This document shows, one piece after another, positions 33,484 through 44,466 of a stretch of 64,000 bases of DNA. A program made the translations under genes and the position numbers. The stretch comes from Anastrepha obliqua (taxonomy: Eukaryota > Arthropoda > Insecta > Diptera > Tephritidae). The DNA is taken from NCBI RefSeq assembly GCF_027943255.1, contig NC_072897.1, positions 58,490,406-58,554,405 of the forward strand, in the 5' to 3' direction. The notes under the pieces are model-generated. The model was not told the origin of the DNA, made no database searches, and saw only the letters and a list, made by a program, of their open reading frames with translations. How positions within the stretch are numbered: position 1 is the first letter of the stretch; the number at the start of each line of letters is the position of its first letter.

Positions 33484-35113
33484 CACATACCGGTATTTTA
33501 ATAATCTAGGCGGCCAAAAGTCAATTTTGTAAAATGCATTAATTGATTTTAATAATGAATAAAATAGAAAGATAACACAATAGAGTATTCACTCCACCCC
33601 CTCTCGCGCTTTTTCGTCGCGTGCGCTACCGCCGTATTGGCAGTCAAAAGTTCATTGCTTATCACACTACACATATCTCGCTCGGCGTTCGGCAAGCAAC
33701 AAATCTTCAAAAAAGTAAAGTTAACTTATTTAAAGTTATATGTCTCATTTTAATGATGGAAATTGAAGCTTCAGGTATGTTTTTTCCAAATTTAATAAAT
33801 ATTTTATAGATTTTGTTCATTAATAACATAATTTATTGAATTCCGTACAAGGAGAAATAGTGCATTTTTACACATATTTTTTTTATTTGTTAAGCTGAAA
33901 GTTATACTTCCAAGTCCGTCCAAGCTTGATTTTTTTTTTCCGATTGTGTACATATGCTTTGAGATGTAGAATAAAGTAGAATTAGCCGCAGAAAACTGCA
34001 GATTAATTAATTGTTTAATTTCAAAAGTTTCATGGAACAGTTTTTTTTAAAAGCGTTTTCTATACTTGTTATTTTTTGGTTTGTTTAAGGTTCTTAAGGC
34101 ACTTCAGGGGTTCGAATTGTGACTCGAAAATACCTATTCGACCGCATGCAAGCTCAGAATTTACCAAATTTGGACGAAAAATTAAACTCTTTACAACAGG
34201 AGCTTTTGTCAAGTGAAAAATACTCTGACGAACAGATATCAGCTCTTAAGCACAATTTTTCACATTTTAAATCACAAATCAAGAAAAAGTGGCTACAAGT
34301 ACATAAAAAGGAAGATGTTTTCCTATCAAAGTACAAGTCTTGGTTGGAAGGAGGTTTTGAATTAACTGTTGCAGCAATACCGAAACGATGTGGCCGTCCT
34401 CAGAAACATTTTAGTGACTCAGGTGAAAGATCTTAAAGACGCAAAACTGCAGAACTCAGATCTACAGTAAAGGACAAAAACTTGATTATGGATGCTGCTT
34501 CAGTAGAGTTAATCAAAAGTGGAAAGAGAGATGATTCTAAAGTATTAAAAGACATTCAAACCCCTCCGATACGTGCGACTTTTTTTACGTTCAGACCCTT
34601 TATTAAGCAGCATTAGAAATGTGAAAAGAGGAAAATTAAAATCATATTTACCGGAAGCGTTAAGTTTACTCATTCTGGCCCAACTTAACGAATCTAATTC
34701 AACAGATAATGAAAATTTGTTATTTTTTCCTTTAATTTGTTTCATTTTGCTTTAGTTCTTATTGACGTAAGATTATTGATTGAATTAAACATTTTTTTTT
34801 TGGTTCAAATAATGTATTTTATTTGACACCTTCAGTGAAACTTGGCATTTGATAATAAATAATTAAAACATTAATAATGATGTCTATTTTATATAATTTA
34901 ACCTATAAATACCCAAAAAAAAATTCATTTTCTATTTATTCTAGTACAAAATGGTTGTATCTTTAAAGATACCACGGTCATTTAAGGGTTAATAATACAA
35001 TAGTTCAATAAAAAAAAGTCCATTGTCTAAATGATGATGAATAAAAGTATTTAAGACTATAAAAAACGTTAAAATAGTTTTGGCCGCCTAGATTATCAAA
35101 ATACCGGTATGTG
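33484..35113 (+). mobile_element. Transib-like (RAG1-related) element, internally deleted, clean ends
   Basis: Inverted termini of 36 bp with one mismatch (CACATACCGGTATTTTAATA... and its complement), inserted in R1 with a 5-bp GC-rich duplication CTGCG (33479-33483, 35114-35118). CAC at the tip and a 5-bp GC-rich duplication are Transib traits; positions 4-7 differ from the usual heptamer. Length 1630 bp. Confidence 0.65.
33753..34610 (+). pseudogene. N-terminal part of a RAG1-like/Transib-type protein
   Basis: Exon 1 (33753-33774, MMEIEAS+G) joins exon 2 at 34108 across an intron with gtatgt..cacttcag ends. The joined frame reads VRIVTRKYLFDRMQAQNLP and continues through a coiled, lysine-rich region (HFKSQIKKKW, then FLSKYKSWLEGG) and a basic GRPQKHFSDSGERS motif. 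An in-frame TAA at 34434 is followed by RRKTAELRS, KVLKDIQTPPIRA and, after a shift, LPEALSLLILAQLN. This order resembles the N-terminus I recall for arthropod Transib-type proteins. The zinc and catalytic parts are deleted. Family assignment rests on memory of weakly conserved motifs and on the termini. Confidence 0.5.
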
Positions 35114-35221
35114 CTGCGGTTGTCGAGCATTTAGAAAGACATATTTACATATATACATATATTGATGCATACATATGTACGGAGCCGCGGGAACTCGACT
35201 TGACAAAAATTCAAGATTTAC
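35114..35221. repeat. R1 copy c, right arm (first piece)
   Basis: Inverted counterpart of 32548-32655, through cggagccgcgggaactcgac and caagatttac, where the P-type element enters. Confidence 0.75.
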
Positions 35222-35756
35222 CATGATTCAATTGTAGAAGGTTAGGTAAGTAGTGACAAGGGCGCTTTGACACTCCCTTATTTGATGGCTGCATTTACGA
35301 AGGATGGGGAAAGTGGGAAAAATGTTTTCCCCTTCTTGCCTAAAGGTAGTAAAAAAGTACGTAAAGTAGCTAATTAGTCCTGTAATTAGAGAAAGAATAA
35401 GTATATTGGGTATTTAAACTACATTAAAAAAAAGCAACAAAACAATTGTTGTTTTGTTTTAAAGCAAATATAATATTTATTTTGAATATTTTCGATGTTT
35501 ATCTAACAACACAAGAGCACGCAGAACTATGTTTTGTTACTTACGTATGTTTTTAAGTTAGTTCGTAGTTGTAAAACAAACATTAGTTAGATGTGGAACG
35601 AGAAAAAGGAAAAAAAATGGAGTCTCTAACGGAGCATTTTCATTAGGTTAAAAAAGGAATGCTGCTAGTAGACGAAATATGCTTTTATGTAGTATAAGTA
35701 AGTGTTGGGAAAATGTATTCATATGGTCTAAAACAAATATTTCATATATTGCTAAT

Positions 35757-36305
35757 ATAATTCATAAATTTACGTTAATCAAATGCAATGAGAAAAATTG
35801 CGGAAAGTGGCTTGTATGGGTGTTGGAACGCTGCACTGATTCGAGCAGATATAGGGACTTTGAACTTGCGCAGAAACCGAAAACCTGTAAACCAGAGGTC
35901 TTAAAAATTGTTAACTTCAAATGCATATATAACTACGACTTACGTCCCTTGTAGACCTACGTACAGCATACTGTTCTAGACCCGGTATGATATCGGCGGA
36001 GACAGCCAGTTCGGAAGCCAAGTCGATTTCAGAGGCACCAGCACCAGACACATAACGACCGTCACGTGCAAACACTTGAAGTTATTAACACCATCACCAC
36101 AGCACGCTCAATGTCATCCATGAAACTGTCCGAAGAACCACATATATATGACAATGCTAGTAAACAAAATAAGTTTTTGTGTAGGTTTGCGAGTATATTT
36201 TTCACGCCTTCTCCCAAATGTATAACAAATTTCGTTGGTTGCGAATTATTAAAAAGAAAATGACGCACAGAAGTCATCTATAAAAATCATAATATCGAAA
36301 TAATA
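35757..36305. repeat. Repeat S, copy 2, with CCT8 fragment
   Basis: Second copy of the 2046-2608 segment, about 5% diverged by eye, lying between the P-type coding remains and its 3' terminus. Confidence 0.85.
35956..36156 (-). pseudogene. CCT8: CCT8-like chaperonin fragment inside P-type element A
   Basis: Same fragment as 2261-2461 and same frame breaks: four extra bases (tata) before GSSDSFMDDIERAV, and indels before and after the NNFK segment. It then reads RDGRYVSGAGASEIDLASEL and PGLEQYAVR. It is on the same strand as the remains of the P-type transposase gene, 3' of its stop codon, so the element appears to carry a piece of host gene. It has no coding value. Confidence 0.75.
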
Positions 36306-37338
36306 AAGGATATAGAATAAACTATTTTATAAAACTTACTTGTACGATGTAAGTCAAGTAATAACTTCCCCAATTGTTCATTGATTCTCCCAAATGTATA
36401 ACAAACTATGTTGGTTGCGAATTATTAAAAGGAAAACAACATCTATACGAACGTAAATGTACGTTTCATAACTGTTTTCACAAACTTTTATTCCCGAAAT
36501 AAGTACTGACTTTTAGCATCTTTTATATGTTAAATTATGCACTGCTATTCACCTGGGCTCCTATTTTCTTAATGACTTGTCAAGTTTTTTTATTCTTTAA
36601 TACATACGCATTTTGAAAAAAAGTTTTTTTATATCCATGCTGGCACTTATGTGTGAGGACAGTTTTAAAAGTTTCTCCAAATAATTTGGAATATTCGAAA
36701 CTTTGTCGCCATTCAAGATACGAAATACAGATTCCATCTGTTTTATCAAATTTAGGAAATTTGTTGTTGGCTTTGTTAAAGCAAATTTCGTTGGTTGCGA
36801 ATTATTAAAAAGAAAATGACGCACAGAAGTCATCTATAAAAATCATAATATCGAAATAATAAAGGATATAGAATAAACTATTTTATAAAACTTACTTGTA
36901 CGATGTAAGTCAAGTAATAACTTCCCCAATTGTTCATTGATTCTCCCAAATGTATAACAAACTATGTTGGTTGCGAATTATTAAAAGGAAAACAACATCT
37001 ATACGAACGTAAATGTACGTTTCATAACTGTTTTCACAAACTTTTATTCCCGAAATAAGTACTGACTTTTAGCATCTTTTATATGTTAAATTATGCACTG
37101 CTATTCACCTGGGCTCCTATTTTCTTAATGACTTGTCAAGTTTTTTTATTCTTTAATACATACGCATTTTGAAAAAAAGTTTTTTTATATCCATGCTGGC
37201 ACTTATGTGTGAGGACAGTTTTAAAAGTTTCTCCAAATAATTTGGAATATTCGAAACTTTGTCGCCATTCAAGATACGAAATACAGATTCCATCTGTTTT
37301 ATCAAATTTAGGAAATTTGTTGTTGGCTTTGTTAAAGC
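36227..37338. repeat. Perfect-looking 556-bp tandem duplication
   Basis: 36227-36782 and 36783-37338 read the same base for base as far as I compared. The unit spans the end of the P-type coding exon and its 3' flank, so the last about 60 codons of the transposase occur twice. Confidence 0.85.
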
Positions 37339-37816
37339 ACCCTTCGATAATTCGTCGATCCATGTTAACGTAGGCTCATTGGAAACATGCTCCGTTAAGC
37401 CTAGTTTACGTACGATGTAGCCTGCTATATATTCTAAGGCGTCTTCGTGCAAGCCATTAAAATTTCCTTTTTGTCCTACTTCATTAGGAAATGCCAGCTC
37501 AGTGGAAAACATAAATTCCTCAGAAACCACCTCATCATCACTAAGGAAAGTCTTTAAGCGTTCCGTTGAAACGTCACTGAGGCGGAGCCACTTGGATGCA
37601 TCCGTCTTTACGCTTCCACGAGAAGCGAAGCTTTCCGTATTGCGTGCTATAATTAAATCATGTTGATAAATACATTTATCAAACATTTACTACATATTAT
37701 GCTTAAATATTACCTAGCAAATATTTCCGCAATCTGTATTTGAATTGAAGTGGACTTGGGTAGTCGAACATATCCCCTTTCGCTCGCATCGCTCCAAAAA
37801 AGTGCTCAATTACATT
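37153..37816 (-). pseudogene. P-type transposase A, C-terminal exons
   Basis: Minus strand, from 37816: NVIEHFFGAMRAKGDMFDYP then PLQFKYRLRKYLL. This is the end of the P-element RNase H-like fold, the Glu of EHFFG being the last catalytic acid. A 67-base intron (37647-37713, gtaata..ttatag) follows. The last exon has ESFASRGSVKTDASKW, the DALEYIAGYIVRKLG motif characteristic of P/THAP9 proteins, and a stop at 37153. Sequence before NVIEHFF is lost to other insertions, so two of three catalytic acids are missing. Confidence 0.85.
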
Positions 37817-38649
37817 TCACACAAAAATTAAGGGAGCAGTAAAATTTCCTAAATTTCTTAGTCATTTTTGAAAAGCTGTATCTCGGTGAAAAATGGGCGC
37901 GAGGAGTTCCGACAAAAATCATTTAGAAGCTTTAAACTTTAGTTTTAAGATCTTTAAGCAAAATTTTTTTTATTTAACGCTTATTTTGTAATCGTCAGTT
38001 AAAGGGCGACACAGAAATTTTCGAATTTTTTTTTGGTTGCACGGGCTTGGACAAATTTGTCCGACTAAAACTAGCCATACAGTCAACTAGCTTGATTATT
38101 AAGCTTCAATTTGATTTTCTTTGAATTCCCGCTACGATCATTTCTCTCTTAGATATTCGCATTTTACGAAAAAAGACAATTTTATCTTTGATCGTTGGTA
38201 TCTCAACAACTAATAACCCCACAATAAATCAAATAATGGTTTTGGAAAGTGGAATAAATTTCCTATAAGATCCTAATTTTACTTTTTGAGAAAAAAATTT
38301 TTTTTACCTTATCTTTGGTTTGAAGTGAACACAGAAAAACGCCTTTTCACGGTTTTTCAGAAAATCTGTCGCTCACTTACAAATATTAATGCGGGAACTC
38401 ATGTTTCCAGGGATTTTTACAGTATAATATTCCACTAAAAACCCTGTAAATTTTTAAATCGATCCATCAAGCCGTTTTTACGGACCGATTGATCAAAATT
38501 TTACAAAAGGATTATAGGAACAAGTGCATTGTTTTTAAACATTGGCTAAACAATATTACATACAATTGAAAAAAACATTTTTTTTCCAACTTTTTTCGTA
38601 TGTTTGCATTAGTATCTACGCACCGGCTGCTTCCATGAAGACTTAAGTC
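37817..38649. other. AT-rich insertion of unknown type within P-type element A
   Basis: Interrupts the P-type gene. Low-complexity A/T runs, no open frame. TTAA occurs near both edges (37829 and about 38642), but I see no convincing inverted ends. Confidence 0.35.
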
Positions 38650-38700
38650 CACGTACAATGGCTAATTGCAAGTAGTTGCACGGTTTGCGAATAGTGTCGC

Positions 38701-39960
38701 TTGACTGGTCGTATTCATAAACGGATTGAACTTTCATTTCGTCGAAGCACATTATGCAGAGTCTATCTGCGACGGGTATGCCCCTCTGCGGCCATCACGG
38801 CCACGGTTAGCAAATGGGTAACCACTACCCACAAGCGAGCTTGGCAGGCTGAGAGAGGCTGCAGATGGACAAAACTGATGTTACCTGCCATGTCCGATCG
38901 ACTGTCGCAAACCCTTCTGTCATTAAGCAGAGGGGAGTGCAGACGGCTGGTTGGAGTGATGACGGGCCACTTTCTGTGGGCAAAGCACATGGAAAGGTTG
39001 GGCATCTCAGACAGTGTACTCTGCCCAGCTTGTGTAGAGGAGGATGAGACGGCGGACCACTTCCTGTGTGTCTGCCCCGCCTTCGCTCGAATCAGGTTTG
39101 AGGTCTTTGGCACTGATGTGTTAAGGGGGTCTTCTGGTCTCCAGCGAAAAAAAAATCGATTTTTTTTTTTGCATAATTTTGTTGTATGTGTATGCGAGAA
39201 TACGCCACAGAAAGCATTTTTTGAAAATCGCATTTTTTCACATTTTTCTGGGCACCGAAGTGTACCCTCCTCCGGCCGTTTTCATCATAAACTTTATCTT
39301 TAAACGCGTTTCCCCGAAAATCGTGTTTTTTAAGCATTTTGGTCACACTTTTCATAGTAGTTATACTCCGATTTCAATGGTTTTGGTCTTAAAAGGTTCG
39401 GAAAACTTACCGCTAAGTTTCCCCGTGTACGATTTTTGAAATTTTTTTTCATTCCATTTTTATAACCTTTTAAAGTTCAAAAAATGAGCAAAAAAAAATT
39501 TTTTTTGCAAATTGTTGCATAACTTTTGAAAAAAATTAAAAAAAAAAAATCTGTCACTGGAAAACTTAACCAGGGCAACTCTGAAGACAACGCATATCTA
39601 ATTTTTGCTTTCTGATTACCCAGGTGGAAAAACCGTGACCAAAATGGAGACCTGTTTCGTTTGGAGGTGGACGTCTTCAGCGCCATTTCAAGGTCGCGGG
39701 TGTTAATTTTTTTCAAAGTCAAAACCATTTTTTAAAAGCCAAGACATGTACCTTTAAAATAAAAAAAAAATTTTTTTTTAATATTCACAGGATTTGTCAC
39801 AATCAATCCCCAAAAAAACCCTTAATTTCAGGGCCTCGAGACCAGAAATCCCCCTTAAGAAGACACCATCTTGGCTCCTTGGCACCACAAGATTTACTCA
39901 GATTTCTTCGGAGATCGGGTAGATTTAAAGAAAATTAAAAGGGAATCCAAGTGTAGTACA
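38701..39960 (+). pseudogene. LINE ORF2 C-terminus (LOA/I/R1-like), split by a MITE
   Basis: Reads WAKHMERLGISDSVLCPACV, then ETADHFLCVCPAFARIRFEV, with the C..C...H....C knuckle typical of RNase H-bearing LINEs. The frame enters the MITE after TDVL and resumes after the second TTAA (39855) with RRHHLGSLAPQDLLRFLRR, ending at a TAA near 39940. Removal of the MITE restores one frame exactly. Confidence 0.8.
39125..39854. mobile_element. 730-bp MITE with TTAA duplication (piggyBac-type)
   Basis: TTAA at 39121-39124 and 39855-39858; termini GGGGGTCTTCTGGTCTC and complement of gagaccagaaatccccc (two mismatches). Interior is A/T homopolymer-rich without a gene. Confidence 0.88.
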
Positions 39961-40035
39961 ATGGACTCAATTAATGTCTGAGTGCTGCGCTTGCTAGTTG
40001 TCCCGACAAAAAAAAAAAAAAAAAAAAAAAAATGC

Positions 40036-40634
40036 CCCTCGCGGGTCGCATGACATTCAAGGAGAAATTCAGTACGCCATCATCAATTTTCATCTTTTGC
40101 AACCATTTTCGAATCGTGGATTCGCAAGGGTACGGAAAACCATTTTTACACAAGTGGACATAGGCCCTTGGCCCAGCTGCGTGAAGAGCAATCGCGGAGG
40201 AAATGTCTTGCCATGACCAGTGGACGTTCTTTTCCGCGTTCGCAATTCTTCAATTTCGATTTGAAGATCTGCCACACGACAATCTACATATTATATATTT
40301 ACATTATATAATTAAAATTTACTCGGTTTGGGTCGAGGCATCGACAAATTTGGAAGCAGTTACTTGAGTTTCATCCCATTCAGATAGGGTTTCCATTACT
40401 ATCGGTAACGCATCTCCTGATAACCTAACCCTTTTTGCATCTGAACCACATATATAGTCCATAGTTGAAAAATGCAAAGAGCAAATTTTGGAATATGGGT
40501 TTAAATCGACGCCGCACGATTTCGCCCACATTTTTCTTTTCATTACGTTCGTTGGAACGTGGAACATCTTGATTGCTTCTTGAGTCCATGCTTTATGACA
40601 CAAGGCGCAACTTGCTTATTTAACCTGCATAACC
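40036..40634 (-). pseudogene. P-type transposase A, THAP domain and linker exons
   Basis: Exon near 40319-40634: CALCHKAW, then FHVPTN, then MWAKSCGVD, then ICSLHFSTMDYI. This is a C2CH THAP zinc finger (C..C, C..H) that binds the element's own ends. A TAA lies two codons before the first Cys, so the start is damaged. After a short AT intron (about 40277-40318), the next exon has a coiled segment (DLQIEIEELRTRK) and, after a frame change, YPCESTIRKWLQKMKIDDGV then LNFSLNVMRPARG, the conserved start of the P-type core. It is cut by the LINE poly(A) at 40033. Confidence 0.8.
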
Positions 40635-40639
40635 TTATT

Positions 40640-41603
40640 TAAATATTTAAACCAAAAGTTAAAATTGTTCCAATTCATATTTTTAATTAAATGTATTTTC
40701 AATCGAATTATTAAGAAAAAATATAGTACTTATAATGCGGATCGAGTTTTTTATTTTATTTCATGTTTTATTAGTGTTTTTATACTTACTACAAAATCTT
40801 AATGCATAATCTTATTAAAATATTTCAACCAAAAGTTGAAAATTGTTGCAAGCCATATTTTTAATTGAATGTGTTTTTACGCGAATTATTAACCAAAAAT
40901 ACATATGTACAATATAACAAAGGGTTTTCTCTTAAAACTGAAATAAACATCGGATCATTTACATTAAAAAATAGAATTTTTCTTTGAATATGAAAAAAAA
41001 CCTCTTATTGGAAACCCCTTTATAATTGTTCTCCAAAAAGTATTAGAAATAGATAATTTACAAATGCAATATTATAACTTACGAGTATTTGAGGATACAA
41101 AACGTGTGCGAATATTAGACACGGGGGTGCAGGTGCAGGAATGCTGAATTTGCTCAGAAATCAAAAATCTGCAAATCAAAAGTATTAGAAATAGATAACT
41201 TGCAAATACAATGTTATAACTTACGTGTATTTACAGGTATACGATGCTGGATTTCTATAATTATTATTTTGAAATACTGCACTTGCGCGTATATGAACAC
41301 CTGCAAATAAAAGCTTTTAAAAATAATTTATTTACGATTTACGAATTTACTTACTTGAATGTTTCCAATTAAATAAACGGTTTTTAACGAATATGAATAA
41401 AGCAACGTGCCAAAAAAATTAACAGTGTTGCCGACGAAATAATTTTCAACAAAAAGTTCAGTTTTTACTACAATTCAAAAATTTTTTTGTGAAATATGTA
41501 CTTTTTTTTGTGAAGAAGCAACACGTTTTCAAATAAGGGAGCCGATTTGTCAACAGAGAGCGAGAAAGCTGCTTACTTACCTAACCTTCTATAATTGAAT
41601 CAT
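40640..41603. repeat. Subterminal region of P-type element A with internal duplications
   Basis: Two diverged copies of about 110 bp (40620-40730, 40797-40910; both contain ccaaaagtt..aaaattgtt) and two of about 60 bp (41036-41095, 41179-41238; aaaagtattagaaatagata). No gene. Confidence 0.65.
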
Positions 41604-41604
41604 G

Positions 41605-42635
41605 AAGATTGAATGAAAGAATGAAAGTACTTTGCTCTTAAAACTACAAGCTTGAATTTATCAATGAATTTTTTTATGATGAGTTTTTGTTGTACAGTAC
41701 AATAGTTGAAACTGTTCGGCGCCGCCGCGACTATTTCAGACTGTTCAGCACTATGGCAACTAAAATGATGGTCGCTACGGCTGCGCTTATTAATGCATGT
41801 TTTCTTGTAGTCGTTAGGCATAGAATTTTAGCTTTGAACGACATACGCATTTAGAGGAATAAAGTGAGTGCCCTGTGTGGGCGGTTGTATGTACATGCAT
41901 ATGTGTTTATTAATAAGCATTGTTTTGCTAGGCAGCGAATAAAGATCCAGCGGCTACGTTGGCTGGGTCATATCGTCCGAATGGATACAAACGCTCCGGC
42001 TTTGAAAGTATTCGATGCGGTACCAGCTGGTGGTAGCAGAGGAAGAGGAAGGCCTCCTCTGCGTTGGAAAGATCAGGTGGAGAAGAACTTGGCTTCACTT
42101 GGTGTGTCCAACTGGCGCCGATTAGCACGAGAAAGAAATGACTGGCGCACTTTGTTAAGCTCGGCCAAAATCGCGTAAGCGGTTATCGCGCCAATTAAGA
42201 AGAGAAGAAGATTGTTTTGCTAGAAGTTCAAAACACAAATATGTACGTACATAGGCTAGGGCATCAAGTGTGCATACGCACATACAAATATGTACATGCA
42301 TATGCAAAATAGAATTGTTTGAGAATTTATTAGGCAGGAATTCGATCATTCGGGTATTTACGCCTTGCATGAAATGTAAGGCGATGAGCGTGAAGTAGGT
42401 CATGGTTGCTTCAGTACATACATATGTAGGTACATATGCCTGCAACACTATATTTAATAACGATAAGTGAACTTAGTTGTCCCATCTATGCAAATAGGTT
42501 TCTTTGAAGTTTTCCTTTATTTATTTCAAAGTTTTATACTATCTAGCAAATGCATATGTAAATATATTATACCCTGTAATAAAGTGTAAATTGAAAAAAA
42601 TTTCGTTTGCCAAAAGGAACAAATAAATGTATGTA
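41605..42635. repeat. R1 copy c, right arm (continuation)
   Basis: Continues R1 beyond the P-type element: agctttgaacgacatacgca, ataagcattgttttgctag, gaagttttcctttatttatt, ttcgtttgcc..aaggaac. It matches 47990-48870 within element X, and ends where the Tc1 element enters. Confidence 0.7.
41932..42210 (+). mobile_element. RTE-type LINE scrap (279 bp)
   Basis: Flanked by a 13-bp duplication ATTGTTTTGCTAG (41919-41931, 42211-42223). Encodes the last about 75 residues of an RTE-like RT protein (RLRWLGHIVRMD, then GGSRGRGRPPLRWKDQV, then WRRLARERNDWR) and ends in a short aagaagagaagaag tail. Confidence 0.88.
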
Positions 42636-43983
42636 CTGTGAGCGTCAAAATAAAGTGTACAAAGCATTTTGTTATAATATGGATTTTATTTCAGTCTTTT
42701 ATAACAAAACAATATATTTTAATTTCATGTTTTTTAAACTAGTATTTAATTCTCTACTAATTACTAGACAACAACAAAAAAATAATTTACAACAACAAAA
42801 GTTGTATGACAAAAACAAAATTTAGTGCATATTTTACGCGTGAAAATAAAGTGTACAGAGATATATTTTACAAAAATGATATCGATTTAGTATTTTCTTG
42901 ATTTCCCTTTTGCTTTGATAACGGAAGACAGTCTTCGGGGCATCGACTCAACTAGTTTTTTTGTCACGTCAGATGAAATTTTATCCCACTCTTCCTTTAT
43001 AGCGAGTTTCAGCATATCCATATTGGTAATTGTCCTTTTCCGGATTTGGTGGTCTAAGTGCTCCCACAAATGCTCAATAGGGTTTAAGTCCGGTGACTGT
43101 GGAGGATGATCCAATGTCTTAGGAATACGATAAAGCAGCCATTCTTTTACTATTTTTGCTGTGTGCTTGGGATCATTATCTTGTTGAAAGATCCGAGATC
43201 CCTGCAAGTCTTATTTCTGCACAATGGTTAGTAAATTATTTTGTAAAATATTCAGATAATCCGGTTTGTTTATGGTACTTTCAATAAAGACCAAATTGCC
43301 AACTCCGCTTGCCGCCATACATCCCCCCACCATTACCGAACCCCCACCGTGCTTAACTGTGGTTATCAAATTTTGGTCGGCATACTCTTTATTTTTGGTT
43401 CTCCAGACTTTAACCAGTTTTTTCTGCCCAAAGACCTCGAACTTACTTTCGCTCAACGTATTGTACTGGCACTTACGCTAGTATCTGATGCAGTTGAAAC
43501 TTCTTGTGATATTTTGACCGCACCTTTAAAGGGATTTTTCTTCACATCACGCACTATAGACCTTACTTCAATCTCATTTAAAATTTTTGGACGGCCTGCA
43601 CCTGGGCGATTTTCTACTTTGCCGAACTTTTTGTATTTGTCAACTATTTTTTTCACAATATTATGGCTTCTGTTGTTGGCAGTTCTCTAACATCAGTCGA
43701 AGTTTGTTTACCCATTATTAAAAAAAATAAATAATAGAATTTAATTTACTGTAGACAAAAACTTTTCACTCTGCCGATTGCAAGCAATTAAAATACAATA
43801 TGAAAAAAGGTTCAATGCATCGAAAAAGGAAGTAACAACCAAATATCGAATTTTTTACCGTACAACATCGCTAAAATGCTACTGATGTACGCTGTACACT
43901 TTATTTTGACGCGTAAAATATGCACTAAATTTTGTTTTCGTCTTACAGCTTTTGCTGTTGTAATTTTTTTTTTGTTGTTTTCT
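42636..43983 (-). mobile_element. Tc1-like element (S-type ends), right end lost
   Basis: Left outer repeat gagcgtcaaaataaagtgta (42640) and inner repeat cgcgtgaaaataaagtgtac (42837) form an IR/DR arrangement. On the right only the inner inverted copy (about 43891-43914) and adjoining arm remain; a mariner starts at 43985. Confidence 0.75.
42887..43715 (-). pseudogene. Tc1-type transposase (DD34E), broken
   Basis: Starts MGKQTSTDVRELP at 43715. A paired-like region with GRP hinge (ENRPGAGRPKILN) follows, then SESKFEVFGQKK (first Asp region altered) and TTVKHGGGSVMVGGCMAASG. A stop near 43211 precedes QQDNDPKHTAKIVKEW (second Asp) and SPDLNPIEHLWEHL (Glu, 34 residues on). Several frameshifts and a deletion around codons 80-130. 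Inactive. Confidence 0.85.
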
Positions 43984-43984
43984 A

Positions 43985-44466
43985 AAGGGTGATTTTTTAG
44001 CTATTATCTTCTTAAACAGTTTGTTTAAAAAACTGACGCACGTTTCGTGTTTTGTTTCATTGTCAAACATCTTCAGTTTGGTCTATAATTTAACCATGAA
44101 TCAACTTACAAACGAACAACGCTTGCAAATCATTGAATTTTATTATAAAAATGCGTGTTCTGTTAAGAAAGTTTAAAGTCCAAAAATTGTGTTCAGCGAC
44201 GAAGCTCATTTTTGGATCAATGGGTACGTAAATAAGCAGAATTGTCGATTTGGAGTGAAGATCAGCCAGAAGAATTGCAAGAGCTACCAATATATCCAGA
44301 AAAGGTCACAGTTTGGTGCTGTTTATGGGCTGGAGGTATCATTGGACCGTACTTTTTCAAAGATGCTGCGAATCGTAACGTAACTGTGACTGGTGATCGC
44401 TACCGTGAAATGATATCCAACTTTTTTTTGCCCAAAATGGAAGAGCTTGACTTGCATGACATATGG
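43985..44466 (+). mobile_element. DD41D mariner-like element, deleted copy 3, truncated by element Y
   Basis: Left terminus aagggtgattttttagctat after TA (43983-43984). The transposase starts MNQLTNEQRLQ at 44096, then jumps after about 25 codons to KIVFSDEAHFW, the same kind of deletion as copy 2. It is cut in DLHDIW at 44466 by the left end of element Y; the rest is not found on the far side of Y. Confidence 0.85.

Larger units (their letters stand above)
38650..40032 (+). mobile_element. LINE 3' fragment with poly(A), inserted in the P-type gene
   Basis: 5'-truncated plus-strand LINE ending in about 24 A (40009-40032), lodged in the P-type exon right after NVMRPARG. It is itself split by a TTAA MITE. 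The 5' boundary is approximate. Confidence 0.75.
35222..41604 (-). mobile_element. P-type (THAP) transposon A, carrying a nest of later insertions
   Basis: Inverted termini of about 32 bp, CATGATTCAATTGTAGAAGG and its complement, similar in their first bases to canonical P-element ends. The flanks aagattta and aagattga look like an imperfect 8-bp duplication. The minus-strand gene is in pieces: THAP exon (40319-40634), linker (40036-40276) and C-terminal exons (37153-37816). The catalytic middle is missing. Confidence 0.85.

Noticed and set aside
37829..38645. A second TTAA MITE inside P-type element A
   Set aside because: TTAA occurs near both edges but the adjoining ends are not convincing inverted repeats.
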